From: CAYONZ01 sp964405465
GTDB taxonomy: Bacteria > Bdellovibrionota > Bdellovibrionia > Bdellovibrionales > JAMPXM01
Length of the DNA: 37,259 bases
Direction of reading: 5' to 3'
Assembly (NCBI GenBank): GCA_964405465.1
Contig: CAYONZ010000033.1
Coordinates: 1-37,259 of the forward strand
The notes under the pieces were generated by a model that made no database searches, was not told the DNA's origin, and was given only the letters and a program-made list of their open reading frames with translations. Shown here piece by piece: positions 25,016-32,741 of the stretch (positions are counted from its first letter, which is position 1; every line of letters starts with the position of its first letter). Position numbers and translations under genes: made by a program.

Positions 25016-25738
25016 ATGAGTGAAAAAATCGAGAAGTATCTAGCGCAGGGTCAAGAAGTCGACACCTGGATTTCCAAAAATCAGTTTTCCGAAGCTTCGC
25101 AGAGTCTCGCCGATTTGCTCCAAAAAGTTCGCCGTCACAAAGCTGCTGACAGCTATTTACTCAGCAAGGTCACTTTGAGTGCGCTCTATCTCGCCACCAA
25201 ACAAGGTCAGTGGAATCAAGCCTTCGAAATCTGGAATGCGCCAGCGGAGGACCATGTCTTTGGACTCGGAATTTACGGGCTCGAACATGCCCAAACTTCA
25301 GTGGATGATCTCGTGTTGTATGATCTGCTCTGCGCATTTTTGCATTCTATCAGTGATGCGCCAAAAGAAACAGCGGCCCACAATGTAAATCAATATCTTT
25401 CACGGGTTTGCGAAAAGGCGATGGAGGAAAGTGATTTCAAACTCTTGAAACAAACTCTCAATAACTGGAAGATTCACTTACGTGAAATCTTTAAAGGAAC
25501 AATTCCAAGCAAACATATTCAGTCTTTGATACAATTTGAAAAGGTTTTGCCAGAGCCAGTGAGCACCGAACCGCTTTTCTTTCCTAAACCAGACCTCTGG
25601 AAAAAGCATGATTACTTTTCAGAGATGTCAAAAATAATTGAACTTCGCACGAGAGAAAAACAAACTCCGCAGTTTCACAAGCAAAACTCCAAATCACTTT
25701 CCAAGCATGGACCAAAAAAATTCCAGCGTGGAGCATAG
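25016..25738 (+). CDS. Hypothetical helical protein
   Basis: A 240-residue protein with no recognised family. It is strongly alpha-helical: MSEKIEKYLAQGQEVDTWISK, then FSEASQSLADLLQKV, YLLSKVTLSALYLATKQGQWNQAFEIWN, which has a TPR-like rhythm. The C-terminal 40 residues are Lys/Gln-rich and basic. There is no signal peptide or membrane segment. AAGGA lies seven bases before the ATG. It directly follows the GC-rich structured block and ends one base before a scaffold gap, so its downstream neighbour may be missing. Confidence 0.78.
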   Translation: MSEKIEKYLAQGQEVDTWISKNQFSEASQSLADLLQKVRRHKAADSYLLSKVTLSALYLATKQGQWNQAFEIWNAPAEDHVFGLGIYGLEHAQTSVDDLVLYDLLCAFLHSISDAPKETAAHNVNQYLSRVCEKAMEESDFKLLKQTLNNWKIHLREIFKGTIPSKHIQSLIQFEKVLPEPVSTEPLFFPKPDLWKKHDYFSEMSKIIELRTREKQTPQFHKQNSKSLSKHGPKKFQRGA

Positions 25739-25739
25739 G

Positions 25740-25839
25740 NNNNNNNNNNNNNNNNNNNNNNNNNNNNNNNNNNNNNNNNNNNNNNNNNNNNNNNNNNNNN
25801 NNNNNNNNNNNNNNNNNNNNNNNNNNNNNNNNNNNNNNN
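25740..25839. other. Assembly gap (100 N)
   Basis: Exactly 100 Ns. Unlike the gap in ldcA, the flanks do not share a duplicate, so the real gap length is unknown and sequence may be missing. Confidence 0.98.
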
Positions 25840-25912
25840 GCATTCAGTTACTTTCGGTCTCTTGAGATGGCTTGAGCTCTCGAAAACCTGATGGCTCGAG
25901 ATTAGCCTCACT

Positions 25913-26611
25913 TCATCGCGGGGCCTGATAAGACTTTTCAAGGTCGGAGCGCAAAACTTGCCCCACTCGTTGCGCGATGACCTCAAGTGCGAGCGTGGTG
26001 ATAAAGGTGGGCCACTTTCGCGATCGTATTCTCACGATTGATTCATTTGAGATCAGTGTTTTTTGTGATTTATAAGATTCAAAGCGAATCACCGAACTGG
26101 AGCCGGCAAAAACACCTCCGACAACAACCACCTCAATAGTTTTATCCGGCTGCGAATTCACTTTCAAATCAAGATCAAAATTCAATCGGCGATCAAAGGC
26201 CTCAATTTCAATGCGAAGTTTATTCTTTTCCACTCGCACCTGGGTAAAATAGGAAGAAGCCTCTTTGAGCCGTTGAAACTTTTGAGCCTCGACGAAGACA
26301 AAATCAAGTGGCGCAGAGACTAGCCCTGCCCCCTTGAGGCTTATCTCTTTGCTCGCTCCCGATGCTTGAGCACTCTGCCCGGCTTCAAGAGGTTTATTTT
26401 CTCTGATCTCGAGAGCACTGACCACAACTTGACGATCTTCAACGATTCGCGACCAGACCTCAGGCTTTACTCGCCAAAATTCTTTTTGCGTCGTTGAACC
26501 CTGAGGCCCTTCACTCGCCGCAACAAGTGCAAAAGTAAAAACAAAACCAAAAACTAAAACCGAAAGAGCAAATCGTCGCCGCCTCAAAACCTTCAATACT
26601 TGTTCTTTCAC
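25913..26611 (-). CDS. Exported protein of unknown function
   Basis: About 232 residues. The signal peptide has a basic start (VKEQVLKVLRRRRFALS) followed by VLVFGFVFTFALVAAS. The mature part has alternating strands and a final amphipathic helix (PTFITTLALEVIAQRVGQVL). The rhythm is vaguely like a SRPBCC fold, with charged strands KNKLRIEIEAFDRRLNFDLDL and SSSVIRFESYKSQKTLI, but I see no diagnostic motif. The GTG at 26611 with GGAG eight bases upstream is preferred over the TTG at 26647. Confidence 0.72.
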   Translation of the reverse strand: MKEQVLKVLRRRRFALSVLVFGFVFTFALVAASEGPQGSTTQKEFWRVKPEVWSRIVEDRQVVVSALEIRENKPLEAGQSAQASGASKEISLKGAGLVSAPLDFVFVEAQKFQRLKEASSYFTQVRVEKNKLRIEIEAFDRRLNFDLDLKVNSQPDKTIEVVVVGGVFAGSSSVIRFESYKSQKTLISNESIVRIRSRKWPTFITTLALEVIAQRVGQVLRSDLEKSYQAPR

Positions 26612-26917
26612 TCCGCCCTCTCCCCTATCGCGATCATTCAGCCGCAAAACCTCTAGAACATTCTTGGTTGAATTTTACGACCATTCAATTGAATTTATTT
26701 ACCAAAGAACATTGTGCACACCACAAACAACAAACCGCCGGTCTCATTCTGAGACAATAGCGACTGACCCGTCTTTGTCAGGACGACTCTTTCATCTTCG
26801 ATTCATGGTGAAGAATCGGGTTTAATCACCTCTCGTCTCTGCGGAGACGACTCAATCGTCTTTGCGGGCCGAGACAACTCCCTTCCCCTAAAGTCTAGCC
26901 TGGGATCTGACGATATA
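26612..26917. other. Divergent intergenic region with small stable hairpins
   Basis: No gene. Two clear stem-loops are GTCTCA-TTC-TGAGAC at 26741-26755 and CGTCTC-TGCG-GAGACG at 26834-26849. Between and after them GACGACTC and CGTCTTTG words recur, so the arms of one could pair with the other. They would lie in the leader of the Ig-like protein gene at 26918. Confidence 0.5.
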
Positions 26918-27346
26918 ATGATCATGGGATCAAATGAATTAAAGAATCTACCCAACAAAAATGCGTTTAAATATTTTGGATACTCCTACAGCGTGGTGGT
27001 ATTTTTGAGTGCGGTTGGCTTGGCCCTGGGTTTTCAAAACTGTTCGTTAGTTGCTCCCGCAATCACGGCCTCACGTGCTGTGGCATCGAGTGATCTGCTT
27101 CGTATTAAGAAAGCCCCCAAGGATCTCGACAGTGAGGTTGGTGCAACGGTCACTCTTGCTGTTGAAGTGGCGCAAGATGATGTCACCTACCAGTGGTTTA
27201 AAGACGATACGCTCATACCAGGAGCGACCAAGCGCGAACTCGTGATGGAGAAGATCACCAAAGAACACTCGGGTCGCTACACTGTCCGCATTTCGCGAGG
27301 TGATGCCGTTGCCCAAACCAAGCCTGCGCATCTCACCGTAAAGTAA
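26918..27346 (+). CDS. Secreted single Ig-like domain protein
   Basis: 142 residues. An N-terminal hydrophobic segment (YSVVVFLSAVGLALGFQNC) acts as signal or anchor; the Cys in FQNC may be a lipidation site, but the lipobox is not canonical. Residues about 68-142 form an I-set-like immunoglobulin domain: EVGATVTLAVEV, the tryptophan strand VTYQWFKDDTLIPGAT, and the tyrosine corner EHSGRYTVRISRGDA. The usual disulfide cysteines are absent, as in many bacterial Ig domains. It is probably a surface or periplasmic binding module. Starts at 26918 or 26924 are both possible. Confidence 0.82.
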   Translation: MIMGSNELKNLPNKNAFKYFGYSYSVVVFLSAVGLALGFQNCSLVAPAITASRAVASSDLLRIKKAPKDLDSEVGATVTLAVEVAQDDVTYQWFKDDTLIPGATKRELVMEKITKEHSGRYTVRISRGDAVAQTKPAHLTVK

Positions 27347-27447
27347 GCTTGCCAAATACAGCCTTAGAGTAAAACAAAAAAGCAGCGCTCACCAAGCCTC
27401 AGAACAAATCGTCCATCCCGCAAGCAAGAATCGGGGTCAATTCAGTG

Positions 27448-27466
27448 AAAACGGCCAACTAGGCCG
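27448..27466 (-). terminator. Terminator overlapping the HD-GYP stop codon
   Basis: On the minus strand CGGCC-TAGTT-GGCCG is followed by TTTT. The loop contains the TAG stop of the HD-GYP gene. Confidence 0.6.
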
Positions 27467-28244
27467 CGGATTTATTCGTTGATTTGTCTAGCGAAGCGCT
27501 GCGCTCATGAGAAAAATCTCGGACTTCTTCGTGGGCTTTTTTGGCTAGCGCCACCGCCTCACGCACATGAGGATGGGCAGGCTCAAGTGGCGTTACATTC
27601 GGATGCAACTGCACAATCTCGCGGTGCAAATCGCGAGAAACACGTTCTTCTTGTTTTTGCCAAGTCGCCTTAGCCTGTAAAAATATTTTCACCAGCTGTG
27701 CATCAAACTGCCGTCCCGAAAAATCCAATAGCTCTTGATGGGCCACTTCTTCAGGAAGACCTTTGCGGTAGGCCCGATCAGCGGTCATGGCATCAAAGGT
27801 GTCCGCAATCAAAATGATTCTTGCCGAAAGTGGAATCTGATCACCGCTCAAGCCGTGCCCATACCCCCTGCCATCGATTCGTTCATGGTGATGCCGAACT
27901 CCAGGAATCACATCTAGGACAAATTGGTTCATCATCAGCGGCTGCAAAATCTCCGCACTCTTTTCAGGGTGATCTTTCATCACCGCGTACTCTTCATCCG
28001 TTAGCTTTCCAGGTTTTAATAAGATCTGGTCTGGCACACCGACTTTGCCAATATCATGAAAGATGCCTGAGTACTCGACAACTTTCTGCTCGTAATCGCT
28101 TAGGCCGGCGGCGTGAGCGAGAAGCCGTGAATTCTTGCCGACGCGTAGACAGTGCCAGTAGGTCTCCACATCTTTCGCCTTCACTGTTTGCATAATGGCC
28201 TGAGCAGCAAACACCATCCACTCTGGCACATCACCTGATCGCAT
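27459..28244 (-). CDS. HD-GYP-type phosphodiesterase domain protein
   Basis: About 261 residues, nearly all one HD-GYP domain. Family members hydrolyse cyclic di-GMP or related dinucleotides. The metal-site HD pair is in FHDIGKVGVPD (His63, Asp64), followed by HPEKSAEILQPL and VRHHHERIDGRGYGHGL. The third motif reads Gly-Tyr-Gly (residues 127-129) where the consensus is Gly-Tyr-Pro. QIPLSARIILIADTFDAMTADRAYRKG completes the domain. No receiver or PAS domain precedes it. The ATG at 28244 has GGGAG seven bases upstream. Activity is likely, since the metal ligands are kept, but the GYP change may affect GGDEF partner binding. Confidence 0.9.
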   Translation of the reverse strand: MRSGDVPEWMVFAAQAIMQTVKAKDVETYWHCLRVGKNSRLLAHAAGLSDYEQKVVEYSGIFHDIGKVGVPDQILLKPGKLTDEEYAVMKDHPEKSAEILQPLMMNQFVLDVIPGVRHHHERIDGRGYGHGLSGDQIPLSARIILIADTFDAMTADRAYRKGLPEEVAHQELLDFSGRQFDAQLVKIFLQAKATWQKQEERVSRDLHREIVQLHPNVTPLEPAHPHVREAVALAKKAHEEVRDFSHERSASLDKSTNKSAA

Positions 28245-28461
28245 CCAGCCACTCCCTCTTTGCAAACAAATAAGCCCCTATTGCGTCATCTCCTAATCGG
28301 AAAAAACCCATACAAAATGAAGGAAAGTCGAAGGAGAATTCTCAATTCGAGACACTCCAAAGTCGTATATTGAAGGGTTAGCAAATCTTAACTGAAGCCA
28401 ATGCCACGTGATTCTTCAATGCGAATCTGCGCAGAGAATTTTAGTACTAATCTCAACGGGC

Positions 28462-29520
28462 TTAACTGGGCAGTTCTGGCTTAGCCATTAGCCAACCGGA
28501 AAGCTTTGGCCATAGAAGCTTTTTTGCCTGAGGACCAACGACGGCCGCAACATGGCCCCCGCGAACTGTCACTGCCGTGACCTTCGCCGAGGAGCAAACC
28601 TCTTGCAAAGCATTGGCACTTGCGACGGGTACGATGTGATCTTTATCGGCAGTGAAAATCAAAATCGGACATTTGATATTTTCCAAACTCACATGGGAGG
28701 CGCCGATCACCAATTCGCCACGAATCAGTTTATTTTTCTGATAGAGATCACCGATGTATTTCTGATAAGCCCGTCCGGGAAACGCAATATTATCCCATGA
28801 CCAAAATTCAAGAGCTGCATAAAAGTCTTGCTCATGCTGGCTAATCTCAGGCTGTGGCTTTAAAATTTTTGCGACCTGGGACAGAGGACGCATTCCCTGA
28901 AATGCCGACTGCATAAGCGCCGGAGGTACATTGCCAAGAGAGTCTGTCATAAGTTTCGGATTGAAATTTCGCGCATCGGTCCATTCGGCCAACATCCCTG
29001 CCTTGGAAAAATCAATAGGACCGAGCAAGTTTACAAGTCCCGAAATCTCTTCGGGATAAAGGGAAGCATAAATGCTGGCGAGTGTGCCGCCCATACAGTA
29101 TCCAACCAACTTCACTTGCTCATGGCCAGAATGTAAACGAACTTTGCGAATGGTGCGTTTAAGAGTCGACTCAATCAGCGAATCAAATTCGATTTCGCGA
29201 TCCTCGTCTGTAGGGCTACCCCAATCCAGCATATAAACATCAAGGCCATCCTTTAAAAGATGTTCCACCAGACTATAACCCTTGAGAAGGTCCAGAATAT
29301 AAGCACGATTGATCAAGCTCGGAATGAGCAACACGGGCTCACGCACGACACGAGGTTGATTTGATTCATAATGGAGAAGTTTAGCCTTATTAAACTGAGC
29401 GATCTTCACAGATGGCGTTGGAGCAACAAGTTCGGTGAGATGGGGCCGCTCACTGGATTCTCGTGCCAAAAAATCTCGATAAATCTCCATGCCAATTTCA
29501 ACGTAATCAAGACGCCTCAT
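28462..29520 (-). CDS. phaC: Polyhydroxyalkanoate synthase, class III-like PhaC (copy 1)
   Basis: PhaC polymerises (R)-3-hydroxyacyl-CoA into PHA storage granules. The 352-residue length and alpha/beta hydrolase core match class III/IV synthases. LLIPSLINRAYILDLL opens the fold. The lipase-box analogue is GYCMGG with nucleophile Cys142. Asp294 in TADKDHIVP and His323 in RGGHVAAVVG complete the triad, close to the positions in Allochromatium PhaC. AGGAG lies five bases before the ATG. It is the last gene of a minus-strand set starting with a phasin, and its ATG overlaps the stop of a small open frame between them as ATGA. Confidence 0.95.
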   Translation of the reverse strand: MRRLDYVEIGMEIYRDFLARESSERPHLTELVAPTPSVKIAQFNKAKLLHYESNQPRVVREPVLLIPSLINRAYILDLLKGYSLVEHLLKDGLDVYMLDWGSPTDEDREIEFDSLIESTLKRTIRKVRLHSGHEQVKLVGYCMGGTLASIYASLYPEEISGLVNLLGPIDFSKAGMLAEWTDARNFNPKLMTDSLGNVPPALMQSAFQGMRPLSQVAKILKPQPEISQHEQDFYAALEFWSWDNIAFPGRAYQKYIGDLYQKNKLIRGELVIGASHVSLENIKCPILIFTADKDHIVPVASANALQEVCSSAKVTAVTVRGGHVAAVVGPQAKKLLWPKLSGWLMAKPELPS

Positions 29521-29705
29521 ATCTTCTCCTGACAGATTTCATGCACTGCCCTTGAGCATTGCATTTGCGTTTTCCCTCGGTGGAAAAGCCCTTTGATTTG
29601 TTGCTGACGAACGTTTGCCAAATATATCCCGAAAAACGGCCAAGCCCAAAAAGGCGTGTCCGAAGAGAACACACCCAATGCCCGGCCGGCCCAATCAATG
29701 ATCAA
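29517..29705 (-). CDS. Possible small protein between phasin and phaC
   Basis: A 62-codon frame fills the space between the phasin and phaC. It would start at a TTG overlapping the phasin stop (TTGA) and ends overlapping the phaC start (ATGA), the coupling style used elsewhere in this window. The peptide has a hydrophobic, aromatic middle (TPFWAWPFFGIYLANV) and a basic end. Against it: no Shine-Dalgarno before the TTG, a competing open frame over the same bases, and no recognisable family. A stem-loop at 29653-29675 lies within it. I rate it as uncertain. Confidence 0.28.
   Translation of the reverse strand: MIIDWAGRALGVFSSDTPFWAWPFFGIYLANVRQQQIKGLFHRGKTQMQCSRAVHEICQEKI
29653..29675 (-). other. 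Stem-loop between phasin and phaC
   Basis: On the minus strand GGTGTGT pairs with ACACGCC (one G-U) around a nine-base loop, without a T run. It could slow decay of the phasin mRNA or lower phaC readthrough, a common way to get more phasin than synthase. Confidence 0.4.
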
Positions 29706-29995
29706 GCTTTTGGTGTGTTTTGTTGATTCGCCTTCTCAGCAGCATCAAAAACGATCTTCTTGTAGTCTTCCATGAGATTCATTGCATACTTCATGTTTTC
29801 TTGACCAATCTTCGCAGCCTGTTCCATTTGCACAGCAGCTTGCTCAAGACCTTTACGGCTCATCGCCATGGTTTGATCAGCTAGCGATTGAGCTGTTTTC
29901 ATATTGAAAGAAACAACATCACCCAGAACCTGAGTCATTGTTTCCATTCCAACATACGGATTGGTAAATTTATTTGTTTTCTCTTGGTTTGCCAT
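29702..29995 (-). CDS. Phasin (PHA granule-associated protein)
   Basis: A 97-residue amphipathic helical protein: VGMETMTQVLGDVVSFNMKTAQSLADQ, then MAMSRKGLEQAAVQMEQAAKIGQENMKYAMNLMEDYKKIVFDAAEKAN. This matches the repeated-helix character of phasin_2-type proteins, which coat PHA granules. The ATG at 29995 has AAGGAG six bases upstream. It is encoded just before phaC on the same strand, which supports the assignment. Confidence 0.85.
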   Translation of the reverse strand: MANQEKTNKFTNPYVGMETMTQVLGDVVSFNMKTAQSLADQTMAMSRKGLEQAAVQMEQAAKIGQENMKYAMNLMEDYKKIVFDAAEKANQQNTPKA

Positions 29996-30380
29996 TTGAA
30001 ACTCCTTCTGTAGATACATTTAGTCATCTGCGTGTCCTGTACTTTGATTTCAAGACATCACATCCCTATTTCGGAGTATTTAAAAAAAAGAAGCAAGGAT
30101 TTTTTTGCATTTGCAGTAATTATTATTTTTGTTTTTGTTTAATGTAGGTATATCAGGTATTTATGGTTTTTGCAAAAGCAGCATTTCCTCCAGTCCCCCA
30201 TCAAATGCCGACCCTTTGAATTTCTGGATTTTTAGATATCCCAAACATTTAGTCGTAAGGCCAGTTCCGCTGTCGCGAATAAGGCTCCTTAAAATGAAAC
30301 AGCAAATTTCTACTTCTTCTTCAGTAACCGACGAGCTACCATTGAGGACTCTATCCGTTAACTGCGGAACAAGGAGCACA
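29996..30380. other. Divergent intergenic region, phasin / metallo-hydrolase
   Basis: An AT-rich stretch (30060-30150) with T-runs follows the phasin start and should hold the promoters for both directions, but no hexamer pair stands out. The plus-strand frame of the metallo-hydrolase is open back to 30129, yet the part before 30381 has no protein character and a good ribosome site marks 30381. Confidence 0.55.
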
Positions 30381-31502
30381 ATGGAAAATCGCTGGCGCCT
30401 AGCTGAATGCCTCTCAATTCTATTTAGACCACGCTGTCGCACTTTTGGCGCCAAGCTAGATCTTAGAAAAAATCAAACCATTCAGACATCGAAACAATTC
30501 GATCAAAAATCCCAAACCTTTGTGAACCGTAGGCGCGAAATCGTCAAAGAGATGTCGACTCTCAACAACACACTTCGCATCATCAAAGAAATGATTTTCA
30601 ATCGCCAAAAGGAGCGCGTACCGAAGCTCCCCTTGCCACAAATCCGCCCGAACCTCGACGAGTTTGTGGCCAGCAGTGAAAGCTTGAAATTTATTTGGCT
30701 TGGTCACTCCTCCTTTTTAATGCGCATTGAAGGTCAAACCTTTTTATTTGATCCGGTCTTTCATAGCGCAGCCCCTGTTGACTTTATGGTCAAACGTTTT
30801 CAACCTCCAGTCATTGCCTTAGAGAACATGCCAGAAATTGATTTTATTGTACTCTCCCATGATCATTACGATCACCTTGATGATCGCACGATGCTTCACT
30901 TCAAAGAATCTAAAGCTAGATTCATCACCCCTCTCGCGGTTGGAGAACACCTGCGAAGCTGGGGCATTCCCGCTGACCAAATCATCGAGCTCGACTGGTG
31001 GGAGAAACACCAGCAGGGTCCAATTTCATTTATCTGCACTCCGGCCCAACACTTCTCGGGGCGGAGGATTTTTTCACGCAACAAATCGCTCTGGTGCTCT
31101 TGGGTGATTTTATCCACTCAACATCGTGTGTTTTTCTCAGGCGACTCAGGATACGACATTCATTTTAAAGAAATTGGCCAAACCTATGGCCCATTCCATC
31201 TCACGTTCATGGAAAATGGCCAGTACAATAAACTCTGGCAACCGGTTCACATGCTTCCTGAAGAATCAGCACAAGCCCATATGGACCTTCGCGGTGAATA
31301 CCTGATGCCCGTCCACTGGGGGATGTTCGAACTTTCTACCCACTCCTGGAGAGAGCCCGCGCAAAGAATTGCACGCTCAGCCAAAAATTTGGGATTGAAA
31401 TTGATCACCCCACAAATCGGTGAATTGGTTGATTTAAAAAATCCACCACAAAATCACGAATGGTGGCTCACAGAGCAAGAATCGCTAAGCGATCCAACTT
31501 AA
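30381..31502 (+). CDS. Metallo-beta-lactamase-fold hydrolase, NAPE-PLD/UlaG-like
   Basis: 373 residues. The fold begins at LKFIWLGHSSFLMRIEGQTFLFDPVF. The metal motif HxHxDH is SHDHYDHLDD (His160, His162, Asp164, His165). Further ligands are in PAQHFSGR, FFSGDSGYD and MPVHWGMF. This order, the WLGHSS opening and the HFSGR block match bacterial relatives of N-acylphosphatidylethanolamine phospholipase D, a zinc phosphodiesterase acting on lipids. The ATG at 30381 has AAGGAG four bases upstream. Its place between PHA genes suggests lipid metabolism, by inference. Its stop is three bases from that of the convergent phaR-like gene. Confidence 0.88.
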   Translation: MENRWRLAECLSILFRPRCRTFGAKLDLRKNQTIQTSKQFDQKSQTFVNRRREIVKEMSTLNNTLRIIKEMIFNRQKERVPKLPLPQIRPNLDEFVASSESLKFIWLGHSSFLMRIEGQTFLFDPVFHSAAPVDFMVKRFQPPVIALENMPEIDFIVLSHDHYDHLDDRTMLHFKESKARFITPLAVGEHLRSWGIPADQIIELDWWEKHQQGPISFICTPAQHFSGRRIFSRNKSLWCSWVILSTQHRVFFSGDSGYDIHFKEIGQTYGPFHLTFMENGQYNKLWQPVHMLPEESAQAHMDLRGEYLMPVHWGMFELSTHSWREPAQRIARSAKNLGLKLITPQIGELVDLKNPPQNHEWWLTEQESLSDPT

Positions 31503-31505
31503 TTT

Positions 31506-32504
31506 TCACTTGGTACTCGACCTTTTTACTGATCTTTTTTCAGCCTTAGCTCCCGCCATGGATGCTGTCGCCTTTTTGTTTTTGTCTTTTGCTTGATCTG
31601 CATCTTTACGGATGGTTTTTCGCTTCACCGTGGCGGCCATTTGCGGTGAAACATTTAATGAAGTCGCAGAAGAAGAAGCAAAAGATTCTTGAGGAGGAAG
31701 GTCTTGCTCCTCAAGCAAACTCACCTTCGATCGCAAAACTTCAAGTTCTCTTCGAAGAGCCTGCACATCCGCATCTGAAGATGTTGGCGCGCTGACATTC
31801 TCATTCTGACCCGCATCTTCTTCAGCTTCGGCACGAGAAGGACTTTGAGTTTGATCATTCCGCATTGCAGTTTGCCCACTAAACGGTGCCAACCACTGAG
31901 CCCCGAGCTGCGAGCTCAAATCCGATGCCCACTGCGACATCACCCCTGTCATTTTCTCACTCAAAAAAGGATTCTTCAACGTCGACATCCAACCGTCGGT
32001 CGGCAAAAAACTCTGATACAACTTCCCCATCTCTTTTTGTGATTGATTATAAAGATCTAGGCCTACTGAAAAATAGCGTTCAAGAAAATGCATCAAAGCC
32101 TGATCTTCGAAGCGAATCATGTCACGCAACATTTGAGTCGGCAAAAATCGAAATCGCCCCGACTCAAGCAGAATCTGCGCCATCACTTCAGAGGTAATAT
32201 CCTGATCATTAACAGCATCAACAACTTCGAGATCGACACCGTCCTTGATCATATTTTTAATCTCTTCGAGCGTCACGTGCTTTGAAGCCGAGGTCGAATA
32301 GAATCGTCGATTCTCGTATTTTTTAATAACCACGCGTGAATTTTCTGGCACCCCTTTGGGTTTAAATAATTCCGCTACTTTTTTTTCGTCAACGAGAGAA
32401 AACAAGGTATTCACGGTCCAGCCTGATTTTTTCAATTTTTGTAAGAGTTCCTTAGGAGTTACACCATACTTTTGAGCCAACTCTTCAATTTTTATTCGGG
32501 CCAT
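31506..32504 (-). CDS. phaR: PHA accumulation regulator PhaR fused to an IF2_N-type N-terminal domain
   Basis: 332 residues with unusual architecture. Residues 1-50 (MARIKIEELAQKYGVTPKEL then LKKSGWTVNTLFSLVDEKKVAELF) match the small helical domain at the N-terminus of translation factor IF2. Residues about 58-117 (VVIKKYENRRFYSTSASKHV then LEEIKNMIKDGVDLEVVDA) are the PhaR DNA/PHB-binding domain, whose consensus is IKKYANRRLYNT. LPTQMLRDMIRFEDQALMHFLERYF resembles the following PHB accumulation segment. A phasin-like helical middle, a heptad coil (VQALRRELEVLRSKVSLLEEQ) and a Lys/Arg/Ala-rich tail follow. PhaR represses phasin and phaC genes and binds PHA. The ATG has AGGAG eight bases upstream. 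Confidence 0.9.
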   Translation of the reverse strand: MARIKIEELAQKYGVTPKELLQKLKKSGWTVNTLFSLVDEKKVAELFKPKGVPENSRVVIKKYENRRFYSTSASKHVTLEEIKNMIKDGVDLEVVDAVNDQDITSEVMAQILLESGRFRFLPTQMLRDMIRFEDQALMHFLERYFSVGLDLYNQSQKEMGKLYQSFLPTDGWMSTLKNPFLSEKMTGVMSQWASDLSSQLGAQWLAPFSGQTAMRNDQTQSPSRAEAEEDAGQNENVSAPTSSDADVQALRRELEVLRSKVSLLEEQDLPPQESFASSSATSLNVSPQMAATVKRKTIRKDADQAKDKNKKATASMAGAKAEKRSVKRSSTK

Positions 32505-32741
32505 AAATTCATCTCCTCACACCAAACTCCACCTATCAAATTACGGGCCAAGCAACGGATCAGACAACTGGCCAAGCTGGCGGCAAATTGTCAAAAAATC
32601 TCGATAATCAAATTTTGTTTAATGCTCCAACCCATATAAACAAACTCTAGTGATTTGTCGCTTGATAAGCAGATTTTACTTTGAAATGATATGGCTTCGA
32701 AACACGAAAGTCGACTCGTATAAATGCAAAAAGGATTTTTC

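Noticed and set aside
30129..30380. N-terminal extension of the metallo-hydrolase
   Set aside because: Low-quality peptide without homology, and AAGGAG supports the start at 30381.
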